Positions 41,991 to 52,662 are shown, counted from the first letter of the stretch. The stretch: DNA of 64,000 nt from Aliamphritea spongicola (GCA_024347235.1 AP025283.1:2976001-3040000), one strand, 5' to 3'. Program-made: numbers and translations. Notes: generated by a model not told the origin, from the sequence alone.

Positions 41991-43128
41991 GTGTTGTCGT
42001 ATCGTTTTCCCCACACGCCAGTGATTTTGGCAAGCCTTATATTGTCTGCAACCCTTCTTCAGGGATGCGCTGAAGAAGCCCCCAAGCCTCTGATCAGGCC
42101 GCGCAGACCGTCATCCGCCCGGTTAAACTCTACAGCGTAGGGGCGCCCAAAGAAGCCCCGAGCCGCACCCTGGCCGGCACCATTCAGGCATCTGATCAGG
42201 CCGACCTCAGCTTCCGGGTGGGCGGAAAAGTCGCTGAAGTAAATGTAGATGCCGGTGACCAAATTACAGCCGGTGACGTCATCGCCACACTGGATAAAAC
42301 CCAGTTGCAACTGGCTGCGGACTCCGCCAAAGCGCAACTGCAGCGTGCCAATGCGGTACTGGCAGAAGCCCAACGCAATTACACGGCGAACAAAGAACTG
42401 GTTAAGCGGGGTGTCATTTCCCGGATCAGCTTCGAAAACTTTGTCGCTACCCTGAAATCGGCCACTGCGGATGCCGATGCCGCCCGTGCCAGCCACGAGC
42501 GGGCACTCAAAGATCTGGACTACGCCGTATTACAGGCCCCTTTCAGTGGCCTGATCGCCAGCCGCAATGTTGAACCCTTTACCAACGTGACTGCCGGCCA
42601 GAGCCTGTTTCAGATCGCCAAACAGGGCCAGCGGGAAGTGGTCGTCAGAATGCCGCTTTCAACCCTGCGCTACATTAATCAGGACAGCCCGGTGCGGGTT
42701 ACTCCGCTGATTGCCGATGAACTGAGCCTGGGTGAAGCACCGGCTTACGAAGGCGTGATCCACCAGATCGGTTCGCGCTCAGAAGCCGGCAACGCCGTCA
42801 CCATGAAAGTACTGCTGCAGGGTAATGTTGCCGAACTGCGTGACGGCATGGCGGCCGAAGTACGTTTTAATCTCAGCTATCAGGACAGCGGTCACCTGAC
42901 CGTACCATTCAGCGCCATCGTTGCCGGTGATCAGGCCGATACCGGTTACGTCTTTAAATACCAGCAGGATGAACAGACCGTCACCAAGGTTGAAATCCAA
43001 CTGATTGCCCTCGGGATCAGGGTGTTGAAGTCAGCGGAGAACTGCTGGCCGGTGATCAGGTAGTGGCCGCCGGTGCCCAGTTCCTGCATGAAGGCCAGCA
43101 GGTCACACCATTTAAAGCCGTGCAGTAA
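41991..43128 (+). CDS. RND efflux periplasmic adaptor (HlyD/MFP) lipoprotein
   Basis: This 379-residue adaptor links the inner-membrane pump to an outer-membrane channel. It has a signal ending in lipobox LLQGCA, a barrel-sandwich half (LSFRVGGKVAEVNVDAGDQ), a helical hairpin (about 110-180) and the second half LQAPFSGLIASRNVEP. Bases are missing at a CC near 42092 and a GGG near 43014. The GTG at 41991 has GGGAG upstream. It is 12 bp from the pump gene and forms an operon with it. Confidence 0.88.
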
Positions 43129-43140
43129 GGGAGCAGGATT

Positions 43141-46100
43141 ATGATTACCAAGCTCGCCTTACAGGGCAACCGGGTTACCATTGCCCTGACCCTGTTGCTC
43201 AGTCTGATGGGCATATTTCTCTATCAGGACTTTCCCTCTCAGGAAGAACCTGAAATAAACATCCGCGAAGCTGTGGTGACTGCCCAGTATCCGGGCCTGC
43301 CGCCGCAACGGGTGGAAAATCTGATTATCCGTCAGCTGGAAGATGCCATCCGGCAAATCCCGGAAGTTAAAGACATCAACTCCCAGGCCAGTACCGGTTA
43401 TGCCCAGATAAATGTCAGCCTGTATGACTCCGTCAGTGACCTGCAACCCATATGGCAAACCCTGCGCAATAAAGTTAACGATGTTAAAAACCAGCTCCCA
43501 AGCGGCACTCAGGGGCCGTTCGTCAATGACGACTTTGGCCGGGTAGCCGTTGCCAGCATTGCCTTCACCGCGGAAGGATTTACCCTGGCAGAAATGCGCG
43601 CCACGGTAAAACGCTTTCAGGATCAGCTAACTGCGCTGAAAGGTGTCAGCCGTATCGAACTGCTGGGCAACAACCCGGAACAGATCTATCTGGAAAGCAC
43701 CACCACCGAACTGAGTAAAGCCGGGGTGAATATTCAACAGGCTCTGCAGACCCTGCAAAACCGCAACGTTATCAGCGCTGCTGGTGAACTGAGCACCGGC
43801 CAGCAACGGGTGGTGATTGAACCCACCGGCAACCTGAACGATGTCGAGGAAATTGCCAATATTCCCTGCGGCTGGACGATGGCGGGATTATCTATCTCGG
43901 TGACCTGTTCCGGATTAGCCGGGGTTACAAAGAACCGGCCGAACGGTTTGCCTACTACAACGGCAAACGGGCACTGGTGCTGGCGGTTTCTATGCAAAGC
44001 GGTTTTAACGTACTGTCATTTTCAGAACGCATGAAACAGCGGGTGGCAGAACTTGAGAACACCTTGCCCTGGGGCTTTGAAGTGGACTTCGTCACCTATC
44101 AGGCCACAGAAGTAAAACGTTCTATCGACCAGGTAACCAACAGCCTGCTGCAAACAGTCGCTGTGGTATTTGTCGTGGTGGTGCTGTTCCTTGGCATCCG
44201 TACCGGTATCGTCGCTGGCTTGTTAGTACCGATAACGATTCTGGTCACAGTGGTGGTGATGTCCATCATGGAGATTCCACTGCAGAAAGTATCTATTGCT
44301 GCCATCATCATCGCTCTGGGACTGCTGGTGGACAACGGTATCGTCGTTGCGGAAGACTATCTCACCCGGGTCAGTCAGGGGCAGTCCGGTTTTGAAGCAG
44401 CCATGACCTCCGGCAGTAAGATGATGGTTCCCCTGCTCACCGCATCCCTGACCACTATTTTCGCCTTCTATCCGCTGATGGCCGGTGACAACGTCACCAT
44501 TGAATACACCCGTTCACTGGCACAGGTCATTACCATTACCCTGCTATCGTCCTGGGTGGTGGCGCTGACCGTCATCCCGTTACTGGCTATGTGGCTGATC
44601 AAAGCCCGCGGTCCGCAACAGTCTGCCGACAGCGAATCATCACTGCAGACCGGTTATAAGCACCTGCTGAATATGATTCTGGGGCCCGTACCGTCTTCCT
44701 GCTGATGATGGTTGGCCTGCTGGTGCTGGCGGTCTATGCCTTTGGCGCGGTACCGAAAAATTCATGCCGCCCAATGCCCGCCTGCAGTACATGATCGAAC
44801 TGGAACTGCCGGCCGGTTACAGCATTGATGCCACCCAGAAACTCAGCGGCGAAGTCAGCCACTGGCTGATGCAACCGGACAGCAATCCGGAAGTTGCAGA
44901 TCACGTCACCTATATCGGCTTTGGCGGACCGCGTTTCGTACTGTCGCTCAACCCGAACGACCCGGCACCGCACCGCGCCTTTATGCTGGTTAACCTGAAA
45001 GATGGCAGCAGCCAGCAAGCCGCCATGGATAAAGCCCGCAACTACCTGACTGGCCAGTTCCCGGAAGCCCGTATCAGCGTCAAAGGCTTCGGTTCCGGCG
45101 GTGCTGAAGAAGGCAGCATTGAATACCGGATCAAAGGGCCGGATAAAATCACCCTGCGACAGATCTCTGAACAGGTGCAGGGTCTGCTGTATCAGCAGCC
45201 GGGCATGATCAACATTCAGGACAATTGGGATAACAAGGTCTTCAAACTGAAGGTACAGATTGATCAGACCAAAGCCGAACTGGCTGGCCTGAGCACTGAA
45301 CAGGTATCCCGCGCACTGGATACCCTGCTGAGCAGCGGTGAGATTACCCAGTTCCGTGAAGGCGATCAGAGCATTCCGGTGACGGTGCGCAGCGCCGGCA
45401 TAGAACGGGAAGATGTGGAACGCTTTGGCACCCTCTATGTGGGCAATGACCGGGAAGGTAACCCCATTACCCTGACCCAGATCGCTACTTTTACGCGGAG
45501 CCAACCGAGTCACTCCAGCGCCGTTACAATCTGGAACCGACCATTAAGATTAAAGGCGTCAGCAGCCTGCTGCCGGCCAGCGAAATGGTCAGCCGTCTGG
45601 CACCGGAAATCGCCGCGTTGGGCATTCCGGCAGGCTACAGCATTGAAATCGGTGGCGAAGCGGAGTCTTCCAATGATGCCACCTCAGCACTGGCCCAGAA
45701 CCTGCCAATAGCCTTTGGCGCGATCTTCCTGCTCCTGCTGGCACAGTTCCGCTCGTTCCGTAAGGTAGGCATCATCGGCATTACCCTGGTATTCAGCCTG
45801 ATCGGTGCCAGTTTTGGCCTGTTCCTGCTAAATGCTAACTTTGGCTTCATGGCAATGCTGGGCTTCCTGTCACTGGGGGCATCATTATCAATAACGGCAT
45901 ATTGCTGGTGGAACAGTTCGACCTGGAAGAAGCCAGCGGTAAGTCCCCTTATCAGTCGATTGTTGACGGCGCCGCATCCCGCCTTCGTCCGATACTGGTC
46001 ACCACCGGTACCAGTGTTATCGGTCTGATGCCACTGATGCTCAGCGGCGACGAACTGTGGTTCGGCCTGACCGTTGTACTGGCGGCCGGCTTGCTGGGCG

Positions 46101-46168
46101 GCACCCTGCTGACCCTCGGCGTGGTACCGGTGCTGTACAGCCTGTTATTTAAGGTAAAACGGGCCTGA
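43141..46168 (+). CDS. RND family efflux pump (HAE/AcrB-like)
   Basis: The 1010-residue proton-driven pump is reconstructed from five segments. The first helix (TIALTLLLSLMGIFLYQDFPSQEEPEI) is followed by a periplasmic porter region, then SIAAIIIALGLLVDNGIVVAED, which carries the proton-relay Asp, and a second half ending LVTTGTSVIGLMPLML. Five base losses occur in C, G and A runs near 43864, 44683, 44755, 45490 and 45877. It lacks a TolC partner here; the outer channel must be encoded elsewhere. The substrate is unknown. Confidence 0.88.
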
Positions 46169-46188
46169 CAGGTCATCACAGCCAAACG

Positions 46189-46226
46189 CAAACAGGCCGG
46201 CAATATGCCGGCCTGTTTTGTTTTTA
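46189..46226. terminator. bidirectional terminator
   Basis: The stem CAAACAGGCCGGCA / TGCCGGCCTGTTTTG is flanked by A and T runs; it separates the pump and yaeQ genes. Confidence 0.85.
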
Positions 46227-46238
46227 AGGCAGTGCCTT

Positions 46239-46772
46239 TCAGCTCAGCTGCTGCAGGGTCACTTCGCAGGTATGCTCAGCACTGCTGAGCATCAGAGTAT
46301 CGTCGGTAATCATCAGCGACAGATCCATATTTCGCGCCGCCATATCTTCCAACGGTGCCAGTTGCTCTGCAGGCAACTGCCAGACACTGACCTTAGGCAA
46401 CTGGGTGATGGCCTGCTGATGTTTCTGCCACCAGATATCCGTTTCACTGCCATAGGCATACAGGCTGATTTGCTGCGCCCGGCTGACCCCTTTACGTAAC
46501 CGTTCAGGGCTGGCCTGACCCAGTTCAATCCAATGTTCCACCTCTCCGGAAGGCGATACCTGCCACAGCTCCGGTTCATCAGTAGCGGAAAGCCCCTTGG
46601 TAAAACTGAGATCCCGGTGATAATTCAGGCCGTATACCAGAATCCTCACCATCATCCGGGTCAGGGTTTCTGACGGGTGCTGCGCCACAGTCAGCGACAA
46701 GCTCTCATAACAGTGCCGGTTCATATCGCTAAGCTGCAGGTTAACTTTAAAAATTGTCGGTTTCAGGGCCAT
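46239..46772 (-). CDS. yaeQ: YaeQ family protein
   Basis: This intact 177-residue protein starts MALKPTIFKVNLQLSDMNRHCYE, the YaeQ signature, and carries ETLTRMMVRILVYGLNYH and SETDIWWQKHQQAI. YaeQ has a PD-(D/E)XK-like fold; its role (linked to RfaH suppression) is unclear. The ATG at 46772 is chosen because the longer frame upstream lacks homology. Confidence 0.85.
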   Translation of the reverse strand: MALKPTIFKVNLQLSDMNRHCYESLSLTVAQHPSETLTRMMVRILVYGLNYHRDLSFTKGLSATDEPELWQVSPSGEVEHWIELGQASPERLRKGVSRAQQISLYAYGSETDIWWQKHQQAITQLPKVSVWQLPAEQLAPLEDMAARNMDLSLMITDDTLMLSSAEHTCEVTLQQLS

Positions 46773-46955
46773 AGGGATTCTCAGCAAAACGAAAAAGTGC
46801 GCCATTGTAACGGTAAAAGGTGTCCTTAAACAGCTAACTGAATGACAGACATCCAGTGAGCTACTGTTCGCTGAGTACTGATATCCCGCTTGACCCGCCT
46901 GCCACATTGGCTCATCCTTATCCGACTTTCTCAACCGCCCCTTTCAGGTGTCATT

Positions 46956-47213
46956 ATGCAGTGCCGTCCGGGCTGCGGTGCATGCTGCATCGCCCCACAT
47001 ATATCATCCGCCGTTCCGGGTATGCCTGAAGGCAAGCCTGCAGGTGTGCGCTGCATTAATCTGGACGCTGGCAATAACTGCCTGATCTGGCAGCGGGACG
47101 ACTACCCGCAGGTTTGTCAGGACTTTACTGCCAACCGGGAACACTGTGCTGATAGTCGCCTACAGGCATTACAGATACTGACCCGGATGGAAGATGAAAC
47201 CCGTCCGGACTAA
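46956..47213 (+). CDS. YkgJ family cysteine-cluster protein
   Basis: This intact 85-residue protein begins MQCRPGCGACCIAPHIS and has CINLDAGNNCLIW and VCQDFTANREHC, the eight-cysteine pattern of the zinc/iron-chelating YkgJ family. The ATG at 46956 has AGGTG upstream. The function is unknown. Confidence 0.8.
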   Translation: MQCRPGCGACCIAPHISSAVPGMPEGKPAGVRCINLDAGNNCLIWQRDDYPQVCQDFTANREHCADSRLQALQILTRMEDETRPD

Positions 47214-47285
47214 AAAGCCCTGTGCAGCCGTTCTCCGGCGATGCTAAAATCCCCTCCCTGTCCGCTAATCAATACAGAAGACATT

Positions 47286-48347
47286 ATGGAACTGAAACAT
47301 CTAGCCATCCGCGAACTGCTTAAAAATGCTGACGAAACCCAGGCAACTATCAGCAACCGGGGTGGCCCTGTTGATATTCAGGCCCCGATGGCACAACGGC
47401 TGTTTGATACTCTGGTATCCGCTTACGGACGCCGCGCCGCCCTGACCCACGGTTCCTTCACTGTAGAAGATCCGGACAGCCATCCGTTTATTACAAACTT
47501 CCGCCAGTTCATCAGTGGTACACCGGATGACAGCGATTTCCTCAGCCTGTGTGATGTGGCCATGGAACAACTGGCTGCTTCCCTGAGTTCCGAGTCTGCC
47601 TCGGCGGCGACCGGCGGTTACGTGATCTTCTGCCACTACAGTGCCGATGTATTTGATTACCTGCTGGTTGCGCTGGTCCGGGATAAAAACGGCGTGGCAT
47701 TTGACGGCAACCTGCACCCGACCCAGGTGATTGAACTGGATCTGGATAAACTGCACCAGGCCGCCAAAATTAATATCTCCACCTACAAAGAAGGCACCGA
47801 CAGCTACCTGAGCTTCATCGGCACCAAACGGAAAGGCGATATTACCCATTACTTCTCCACGGCACTGGGCTGCAGCGACGTAGTACCGGCCCGCCAGGCC
47901 ACGTCGGAACTGATCCGTGCGACAGAAGACTTCTGCCGCAAAAACCAGCTGCAGGACAAGCAGGAAGCCATCGTTGATGACGTCGTTGGGTACCTGTCCA
48001 AACAGCGCAGTGAAAAGCAGTCTGCCTACCTGCCGGACATGGATGAAATCTTTGCCCAGCACATTCCGCCAGAACAGGCCGAAAGCGGTACTGAAACCTT
48101 CGGCAGCTTCGCCAACTCAGAAGAGTATCAGGTGAGCCACGAATTCCAGCCGCACACCAGCACCATTAACAATTACACAAAGATTAAGGCTAAGGCCGAT
48201 AACTGGCAGCTGGACTTCTCCAAGCGCTCGCTGGGTGAACTGAACTCCACCAGCGATATTCAGTTTGACCCTAATACTAACAGCCTGATTATCCGTCGCC
48301 TGCCAACCAAGGTGGTGGACCAGCTTCGTGAAGCACTGGACGACTGA
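47286..48347 (+). CDS. yejK: nucleoid-associated protein YejK/NdpA
   Basis: This intact 353-residue protein matches NdpA: MELKHLAIRELLKNAD, GYVIFCHYSADVFDYLLVA, DLDKLHQAAKIN and YLSFIGTKRKGDITHYF. It binds DNA in the nucleoid and is known as a stable 37-kDa-type chromatin protein in gammaproteobacteria. It is free of frameshifts, unlike most neighbours. Confidence 0.9.
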   Translation: MELKHLAIRELLKNADETQATISNRGGPVDIQAPMAQRLFDTLVSAYGRRAALTHGSFTVEDPDSHPFITNFRQFISGTPDDSDFLSLCDVAMEQLAASLSSESASAATGGYVIFCHYSADVFDYLLVALVRDKNGVAFDGNLHPTQVIELDLDKLHQAAKINISTYKEGTDSYLSFIGTKRKGDITHYFSTALGCSDVVPARQATSELIRATEDFCRKNQLQDKQEAIVDDVVGYLSKQRSEKQSAYLPDMDEIFAQHIPPEQAESGTETFGSFANSEEYQVSHEFQPHTSTINNYTKIKAKADNWQLDFSKRSLGELNSTSDIQFDPNTNSLIIRRLPTKVVDQLREALDD

Positions 48348-48468
48348 TACACGCCAGCTCCGCATCTGACCGGTTCAGCAAGATTCATAACCGGTCAGAT
48401 AATTCTCATCCCTCCTGATCTGCAATCATATTTCTGTCATATCCCCTGCTACTGTGACGACATACACT

Positions 48469-48483
48469 TTGTGCGGCGCACAA
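48469..48483 (+). promoter_or_regulatory. operator-like palindrome 1
   Basis: TTGTGCGGCGCACAA is a 15-bp palindrome (TTGTGC-N3-GCACAA), 256 bp before the phasin -35 element. Confidence 0.6.
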
Positions 48484-48514
48484 CATTAACCACAGACGGA
48501 TAACCCGGTTTAAT

Positions 48515-48530
48515 TTGTCGCATCGCACAA
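48515..48530 (+). promoter_or_regulatory. operator-like site 2 (degenerate)
   Basis: TTGTCGCATCGCACAA resembles palindrome 1 with a changed left arm. Confidence 0.4.
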
Positions 48531-48703
48531 TAAACAGAAAACTCAGGCTTACAGCGCCCATCGTCAAAAAATATTTTTCGGATTAAAGCGCTGACAGCAG
48601 CTCTGTACACACTTAACTGTTGTAGCTTTAATACTTATAAAACAGCAGGTTAAAAACAAACAACAAAACCCGGCTGAGATACCGGAATTTTATGAGATTA
48701 TTT

Positions 48704-48718
48704 TTGTGCGGCGCACAA
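48704..48718 (+). promoter_or_regulatory. operator-like palindrome 3
   Basis: A second exact TTGTGCGGCGCACAA ends 6 bp before the phasin -35 element. Confidence 0.7.
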
Positions 48719-48724
48719 AAATAT

Positions 48725-48752
48725 TTGACAGCTCTGAAAACCGGCTTACAAT
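48725..48752 (+). promoter_or_regulatory. phasin sigma-70 promoter
   Basis: TTGACA and TACAAT with 16-bp spacing lie 47 bp before the ATG. The same hexamers and spacing occur at the tRNA array promoter. Confidence 0.8.
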
Positions 48753-48762
48753 AAGCCACATA

Positions 48763-48778
48763 TTGTGCACTGCACCAA
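48763..48778 (+). promoter_or_regulatory. operator-like site 4
   Basis: TTGTGCACTGCACCAA lies just downstream of the predicted transcription start, so a bound repressor would block the promoter. Confidence 0.6.
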
Positions 48779-48799
48779 TCAAATATATGGAGATATACC

Positions 48800-49105
48800 A
48801 TGACTGCTAACATCGATTTTCAAAAGTCTTTCGAATCTGTGAAGTCTCTGATGGAATTGCAAGCGCAAACTATCAGCAAGTCTGTTGAACTGCAGAAGCA
48901 ATCCGGCGAACAGCTAACTGCTTTCTTCAAGAAAGAAGCTGAAAAGGCTCAGACTCTGAAGACGCCTGAAGACGTTGTAAAATTCAACGTTGAAGCAAAC
49001 ACTGCACTGTTCGAACTGCTGAAAGCACAGGGTGAAGCATTCACTTCTCTGGCGAAAGAAGCTGGCGAATCTGCAATGAGCGAAATGACTAAAGCTGCTA
49101 AGTAA
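48800..49105 (+). CDS. phasin family protein
   Basis: This intact 101-residue, almost entirely helical, lysine- and glutamate-rich protein coats polyhydroxyalkanoate granules. Typical phasin features are FQKSFESVKSLMELQAQTI and an amphipathic helix with FNVEANTALFELLKAQGEAF. The ribosome-binding site (GGAG before ATATACC ATG) is strong, and a strong terminator follows, suggesting high expression. The upstream palindromes suggest control by a PhaR-type repressor. Confidence 0.85.
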   Translation: MTANIDFQKSFESVKSLMELQAQTISKSVELQKQSGEQLTAFFKKEAEKAQTLKTPEDVVKFNVEANTALFELLKAQGEAFTSLAKEAGESAMSEMTKAAK

Positions 49106-49122
49106 GTTTACTTAACCGCTGT

Positions 49123-49160
49123 AAAAAGCCCCGCCGGGTTTAACCTGGCGGGGCTTTTTA
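49123..49160 (+). terminator. strong terminator after phasin
   Basis: The stem AAAAAGCCCCGCC / GGCGGGGCTTTTT ends in a T run. Confidence 0.95.
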
Positions 49161-49184
49161 TGTGTTATTTACAGAGTCTGCTGA

Positions 49185-49979
49185 TCAGTGCAGTGAAGGG
49201 CCACTTTCGTTAACCTGCAAAATCGGCTGACCGGCACTGTCCAGCGCCAACGCGCCCTGCTCAACGGCATAATCCATCAGCTGGCTCATGACCATATCAG
49301 TCAGATGGGCACTGATCACCAGTCCGGCTGGCGGATCACCTTCAAACATTTCGTCATCCACCATACCGTCGGCACGCAGCCCCAGTAACAGCGGATTCTC
49401 TGCCACCAGCGGCGCAATGTCATCCGGGGCAAACACCGAATATTCAGACGCAACTTCTAAAGCCAGGTTATAGGCATCCGCGGCTTCAGTGGCCAGACGC
49501 TCCTGGAATACAGATTCCGCCAGCGCCATCACTTTGCTCAGCTCCGAACGGCCAGGCTTTTGCATATTCTGCTTGGCCAGCTCGCTGTCGCTGTAATCTA
49601 CCACCGGCGCACTGACATCATCCAGTTGCTGATGATCTTCTTCCGACAAACGGCCTTCTGCATCCGGCTTCAGCCAGCCCTGCTCTGCTGCCATGCTAAT
49701 TAAAGCTTCCAGCATACCGGCCGCCAGATTCACACTGATGATCATACCAACACTGGGATTAGCGGCTTCTTCTGCATCAGCAATCATGCCGCCCGGACGG
49801 GTCGCCAGCAGGGTCGGATCTTCAGCCACCACCTGCGCCAGCGTATCCACTTCAAGGTAGAGATGCTGGTTACACAGCTCCATGGCAGTACCCAGGGCGT
49901 TCTCACCACCAGACGCCGTCATGGCAGCATGATAGTCCTGCTGCACCTTTTCAACGATGTCTGCTAATAACTGGCTCAT
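49185..49979 (-). CDS. hypothetical protein with internal duplication
   Basis: This intact 264-residue protein is acidic (many D/E) and has no signal peptide or membrane segment. Residues about 40-103 (VAEDPTLLATRPGGMIAD, then VGMIISVNLAAGMLEALIS) and about 180-243 (VAENPLLLGLRADGMVDD, then AGLVISAHLTDMVMSQLMD) align with each other, so the protein is a two-fold repeat joined by a polar linker. I do not recognise a family. It is convergent with the phasin gene. Confidence 0.65.
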   Translation of the reverse strand: MSQLLADIVEKVQQDYHAAMTASGGENALGTAMELCNQHLYLEVDTLAQVVAEDPTLLATRPGGMIADAEEAANPSVGMIISVNLAAGMLEALISMAAEQGWLKPDAEGRLSEEDHQQLDDVSAPVVDYSDSELAKQNMQKPGRSELSKVMALAESVFQERLATEAADAYNLALEVASEYSVFAPDDIAPLVAENPLLLGLRADGMVDDEMFEGDPPAGLVISAHLTDMVMSQLMDYAVEQGALALDSAGQPILQVNESGPSLH

Positions 49980-50122
49980 GTTTTTCTCCGGCTGAACGCA
50001 AATTTTTCAACTCGCAAATCAGCACTCTTTACTAATGTTTAACAAAGGCGTGTCGATAGCCTTTATATGACGGCATTAAAAGGCCGTCAGCTTATACGAT
50101 TTTCCGCCAGACAGGGGTGACT

Positions 50123-50197
50123 ATGAATATTCAATTACCGCCGCCGGTACCCGAAGACGAAGATGAAGGTAAGGTATACGTGTTATCAGATAACTGA
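50123..50197 (+). CDS. possible small peptide gene
   Basis: This 24-residue frame MNIQLPPPVPEDEDEGKVYV begins after an AGGGGTG sequence. It is proline- and acid-rich. It lies in the short gap between two minus-strand genes; it may be chance. Confidence 0.25.
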   Translation: MNIQLPPPVPEDEDEGKVYVLSDN

Positions 50198-50226
50198 GTA
50201 CCGCCGGACACCTTAAGCACCTGTCA

Positions 50227-50868
50227 TTAATGATAGGTCAGACCGATCAGCTTAATCTGAGATTTAAGCGCGTCGAAGTGGTCCCGTAATTCAGCCAGCG
50301 GACGTAAACCGAAGTCCAGCGGATCGGTTGGCAATTCATACCAGTCCAGGGTAGATACCCGGGTCATCAGGTCGTATTCGCCAATCAAAGCATCCAGATA
50401 GATCATGACCGCTTCAATGCGCGGTTCCATATCCAGGCTGGCCGGCAGCTCTTGCATGTACACGGCCATAAACAGTTTGCCGTTCTCAATGCGGAAGCTG
50501 TACCAGAACTCTTTCAGTTCAATGACATCTTCACCCAGGTGGATATACGCCGGCACCGGATCATAGCGGTGGTTAAATGCGATAAAGCGAATCCCGCCAA
50601 TGCTCGGCGCAGCCCCTACCAGACTCAGTACGCTGCTGATGGACTCAGGGTAACCGTCGCAGCCAAACACCATCTCAACCGGACCGTCTTCCTCATCCCG
50701 CTCGAAATGAAAGGTCAGGTTGCGGTCGATCTTCTGCAAAGAGTTACGGTATTCCAGCAACAGATTATCCGCATCGAAGTTATTATCTGTCTCGCTGCCG
50801 AGCAGATTATCGATGGTGTTCTCCAGCTGCTGCCAGAAACTGAGAATATTTTCCTGCCGATGAATCAT
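50227..50868 (-). CDS. hypothetical protein downstream of dcd
   Basis: This intact 213-residue protein is mainly alpha/beta, with [38 protein letters not shown] and [20 protein letters not shown] segments. It overlaps the end of dcd by 4 bp, so it is cotranslated with it. Tight coupling to dCTP deaminase hints at a role near nucleotide metabolism, but no family or catalytic motif is recognised. Confidence 0.6.
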   Translation of the reverse strand: MIHRQENILSFWQQLENTIDNLLGSETDNNFDADNLLLEYRNSLQKIDRNLTFHFERDEEDGPVEMVFGCDGYPESISSVLSLVGAAPSIGGIRFIAFNHRYDPVPAYIHLGEDVIELKEFWYSFRIENGKLFMAVYMQELPASLDMEPRIEAVMIYLDALIGEYDLMTRVSTLDWYELPTDPLDFGLRPLAELRDHFDALKSQIKLIGLTYH

Positions 50869-51431
50869 GTGCGCGGAACAACCACTCCGGTCTGTCCCTG
50901 ATATTTACCGTCCCGGTCTTTATAGGAGGTTTCACAGATTTCATCCGCCCCCAGGAACAGCATTTGCGCAACACCTTCATTGGCGTAGATCTTGGCAGGC
51001 AAAGGTGTGGTGTTAGAGAATTCCAGTGTCACGTGACCTTCCCACTCAGGTTCAAGAGGCGTCACGTTTACGATGATACCGCAACGGGCATAGGTGCTTT
51101 TACCCAGACAGATCGTCAGCACATCGCGTGGAATTTTGAAGTATTCAACGGTCCGCGCCAGGGCGAACGAGTTAGGCGGAATAATGCAGACATCAGATTT
51201 CACATCCACGAAGCTGCCTTCATCAAAGTTCTTCGGGTCAACCACAGAAGAGTTGATGTTGGTGAAGATCTTGAATTCATCCGCACAACGGACATCATAG
51301 CCATAGCTTGATGTACCATAGGAAATAAGTTTTTCTTCATCACGGCGACGCACCTGTCCCGCCTCAAACGGCGCGATCATCTGATGTTCTTCGGCCATGC
51401 GGCGAATCCAACCGTCCGACTTAATACCCAT
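50865..51431 (-). CDS. dcd: dCTP deaminase
   Basis: This intact 188-residue enzyme converts dCTP to dUTP. Family motifs are [55 protein letters not shown] and [18 protein letters not shown]. It is the standard trimeric Dcd length. Confidence 0.95.
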   Translation of the reverse strand: MGIKSDGWIRRMAEEHQMIAPFEAGQVRRRDEEKLISYGTSSYGYDVRCADEFKIFTNINSSVVDPKNFDEGSFVDVKSDVCIIPPNSFALARTVEYFKIPRDVLTICLGKSTYARCGIIVNVTPLEPEWEGHVTLEFSNTTPLPAKIYANEGVAQMLFLGADEICETSYKDRDGKYQGQTGVVVPRT

Positions 51432-51570
51432 AGTTACAATATCCGTCAGTTTAATCTTAAAAAGGCGACAATCTTAACGTTTTTGTCAAAAAACCGCACT
51501 TTTTCATAAAAATGCGGTTAATTTTAACCCTGATCAACAGAGCCCCGGACAGCCCGTCCGGCAGCCAGAA

Positions 51571-52662
51571 TCAGTCGTTCACAATGGAAATATTCGGCAT
51601 TGCAACAGGGGTTTCTGCACGCTTCGCCAGCAGAGCACCGACCTTACGTGCCATATCCCGGTAGATTGCCGTTTCCTTGCTGTCCGGCGCGCTCACCACC
51701 GTTGGTGCACCGCTGTCTGTAGACGTACGGATACCCATCGTCAGCGGCAGAGCACCCAACATTGGCGCCTTGTACTGTTCCGCCAGCATCTCGCCACCAC
51801 CGTGGCCGAAAATCGGCTCGCTGTGACCACATTCGCTGCAAATGTGCAGGCTCATGTTCTCAACCACACCCAGTACAGGGATCTCTACCTTGCGGAACAT
51901 TTCGATGCCTTTCTTAGCATCCAGCAGAGCGATGTCCTGCGGTGTAGTAACAATCACAGAACCGGTGACCGGCACCTTCTGCGACAAGGTCAGCTGGATA
52001 TCACCGGTACCCGGCGGCATATCGATGAACAGGTAATCCAGATCATCCCAAACGGTTTCTGTCAGTAACTGCTGTAATGCACCACTGGCCATCGGACCAC
52101 GCCATACCATTGGCTGATCATCATCAATCAGGAAACCGATCGACATAACCTGCAGACCATGGGCTTCAATTGGCGCCATGTTCTTTTCGCCCACCGGCTG
52201 CGGACGGGTTCCCGGAGTCACCCCCAGCATCATGCCCTGGCTCGGGCCATAGATATCCGCATCCATCACACCGACACGGGCGCCCTCAGCCGCCATTGCC
52301 AGCGCCAGGTTCACAGTGGTGGTGGATTTACCCACACCGCCCTTGCCGGAAGAAACCGCAACAATGTTCTTCACCCCCTTCAGGGCCTGCAGGCTGCCCT
52401 GCACCTGATGAGCGGCAACCTTGCTGGTAATATCAATCTTTACATCGGTAGCGCCTGCAGCCGTTACTGCCTCGCTCAGCGCCTGTTTAATATCAGCTTC
52501 TGCACCCTTACAGGCGTAACCCAGCTCAAGCGAAATGTTAACCGTGCTGCCTTCTACACTCAGCGCTTTCACTGCGTTAGCGCTGATATAATCCTGTTCT
52601 AAATACTTATCCTGTACGCCGGCAATCGCCCCGCGTACCTGCTCGTTTGTTAGGCTTGTCAT
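51571..52662 (-). CDS. apbC: iron-sulfur cluster carrier ATPase (Mrp/ApbC)
   Basis: This intact 363-residue P-loop ATPase inserts Fe-S clusters. The deviant Walker A is SGKGGVGKSTT; MDADIYGPSQ, DMPPGTGD and the CxxC pair ICSECGH follow. An N-terminal MIP18-like domain (about 1-90) is present. Confidence 0.93.
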   Translation of the reverse strand: MTSLTNEQVRGAIAGVQDKYLEQDYISANAVKALSVEGSTVNISLELGYACKGAEADIKQALSEAVTAAGATDVKIDITSKVAAHQVQGSLQALKGVKNIVAVSSGKGGVGKSTTTVNLALAMAAEGARVGVMDADIYGPSQGMMLGVTPGTRPQPVGEKNMAPIEAHGLQVMSIGFLIDDDQPMVWRGPMASGALQQLLTETVWDDLDYLFIDMPPGTGDIQLTLSQKVPVTGSVIVTTPQDIALLDAKKGIEMFRKVEIPVLGVVENMSLHICSECGHSEPIFGHGGGEMLAEQYKAPMLGALPLTMGIRTSTDSGAPTVVSAPDSKETAIYRDMARKVGALLAKRAETPVAMPNISIVND

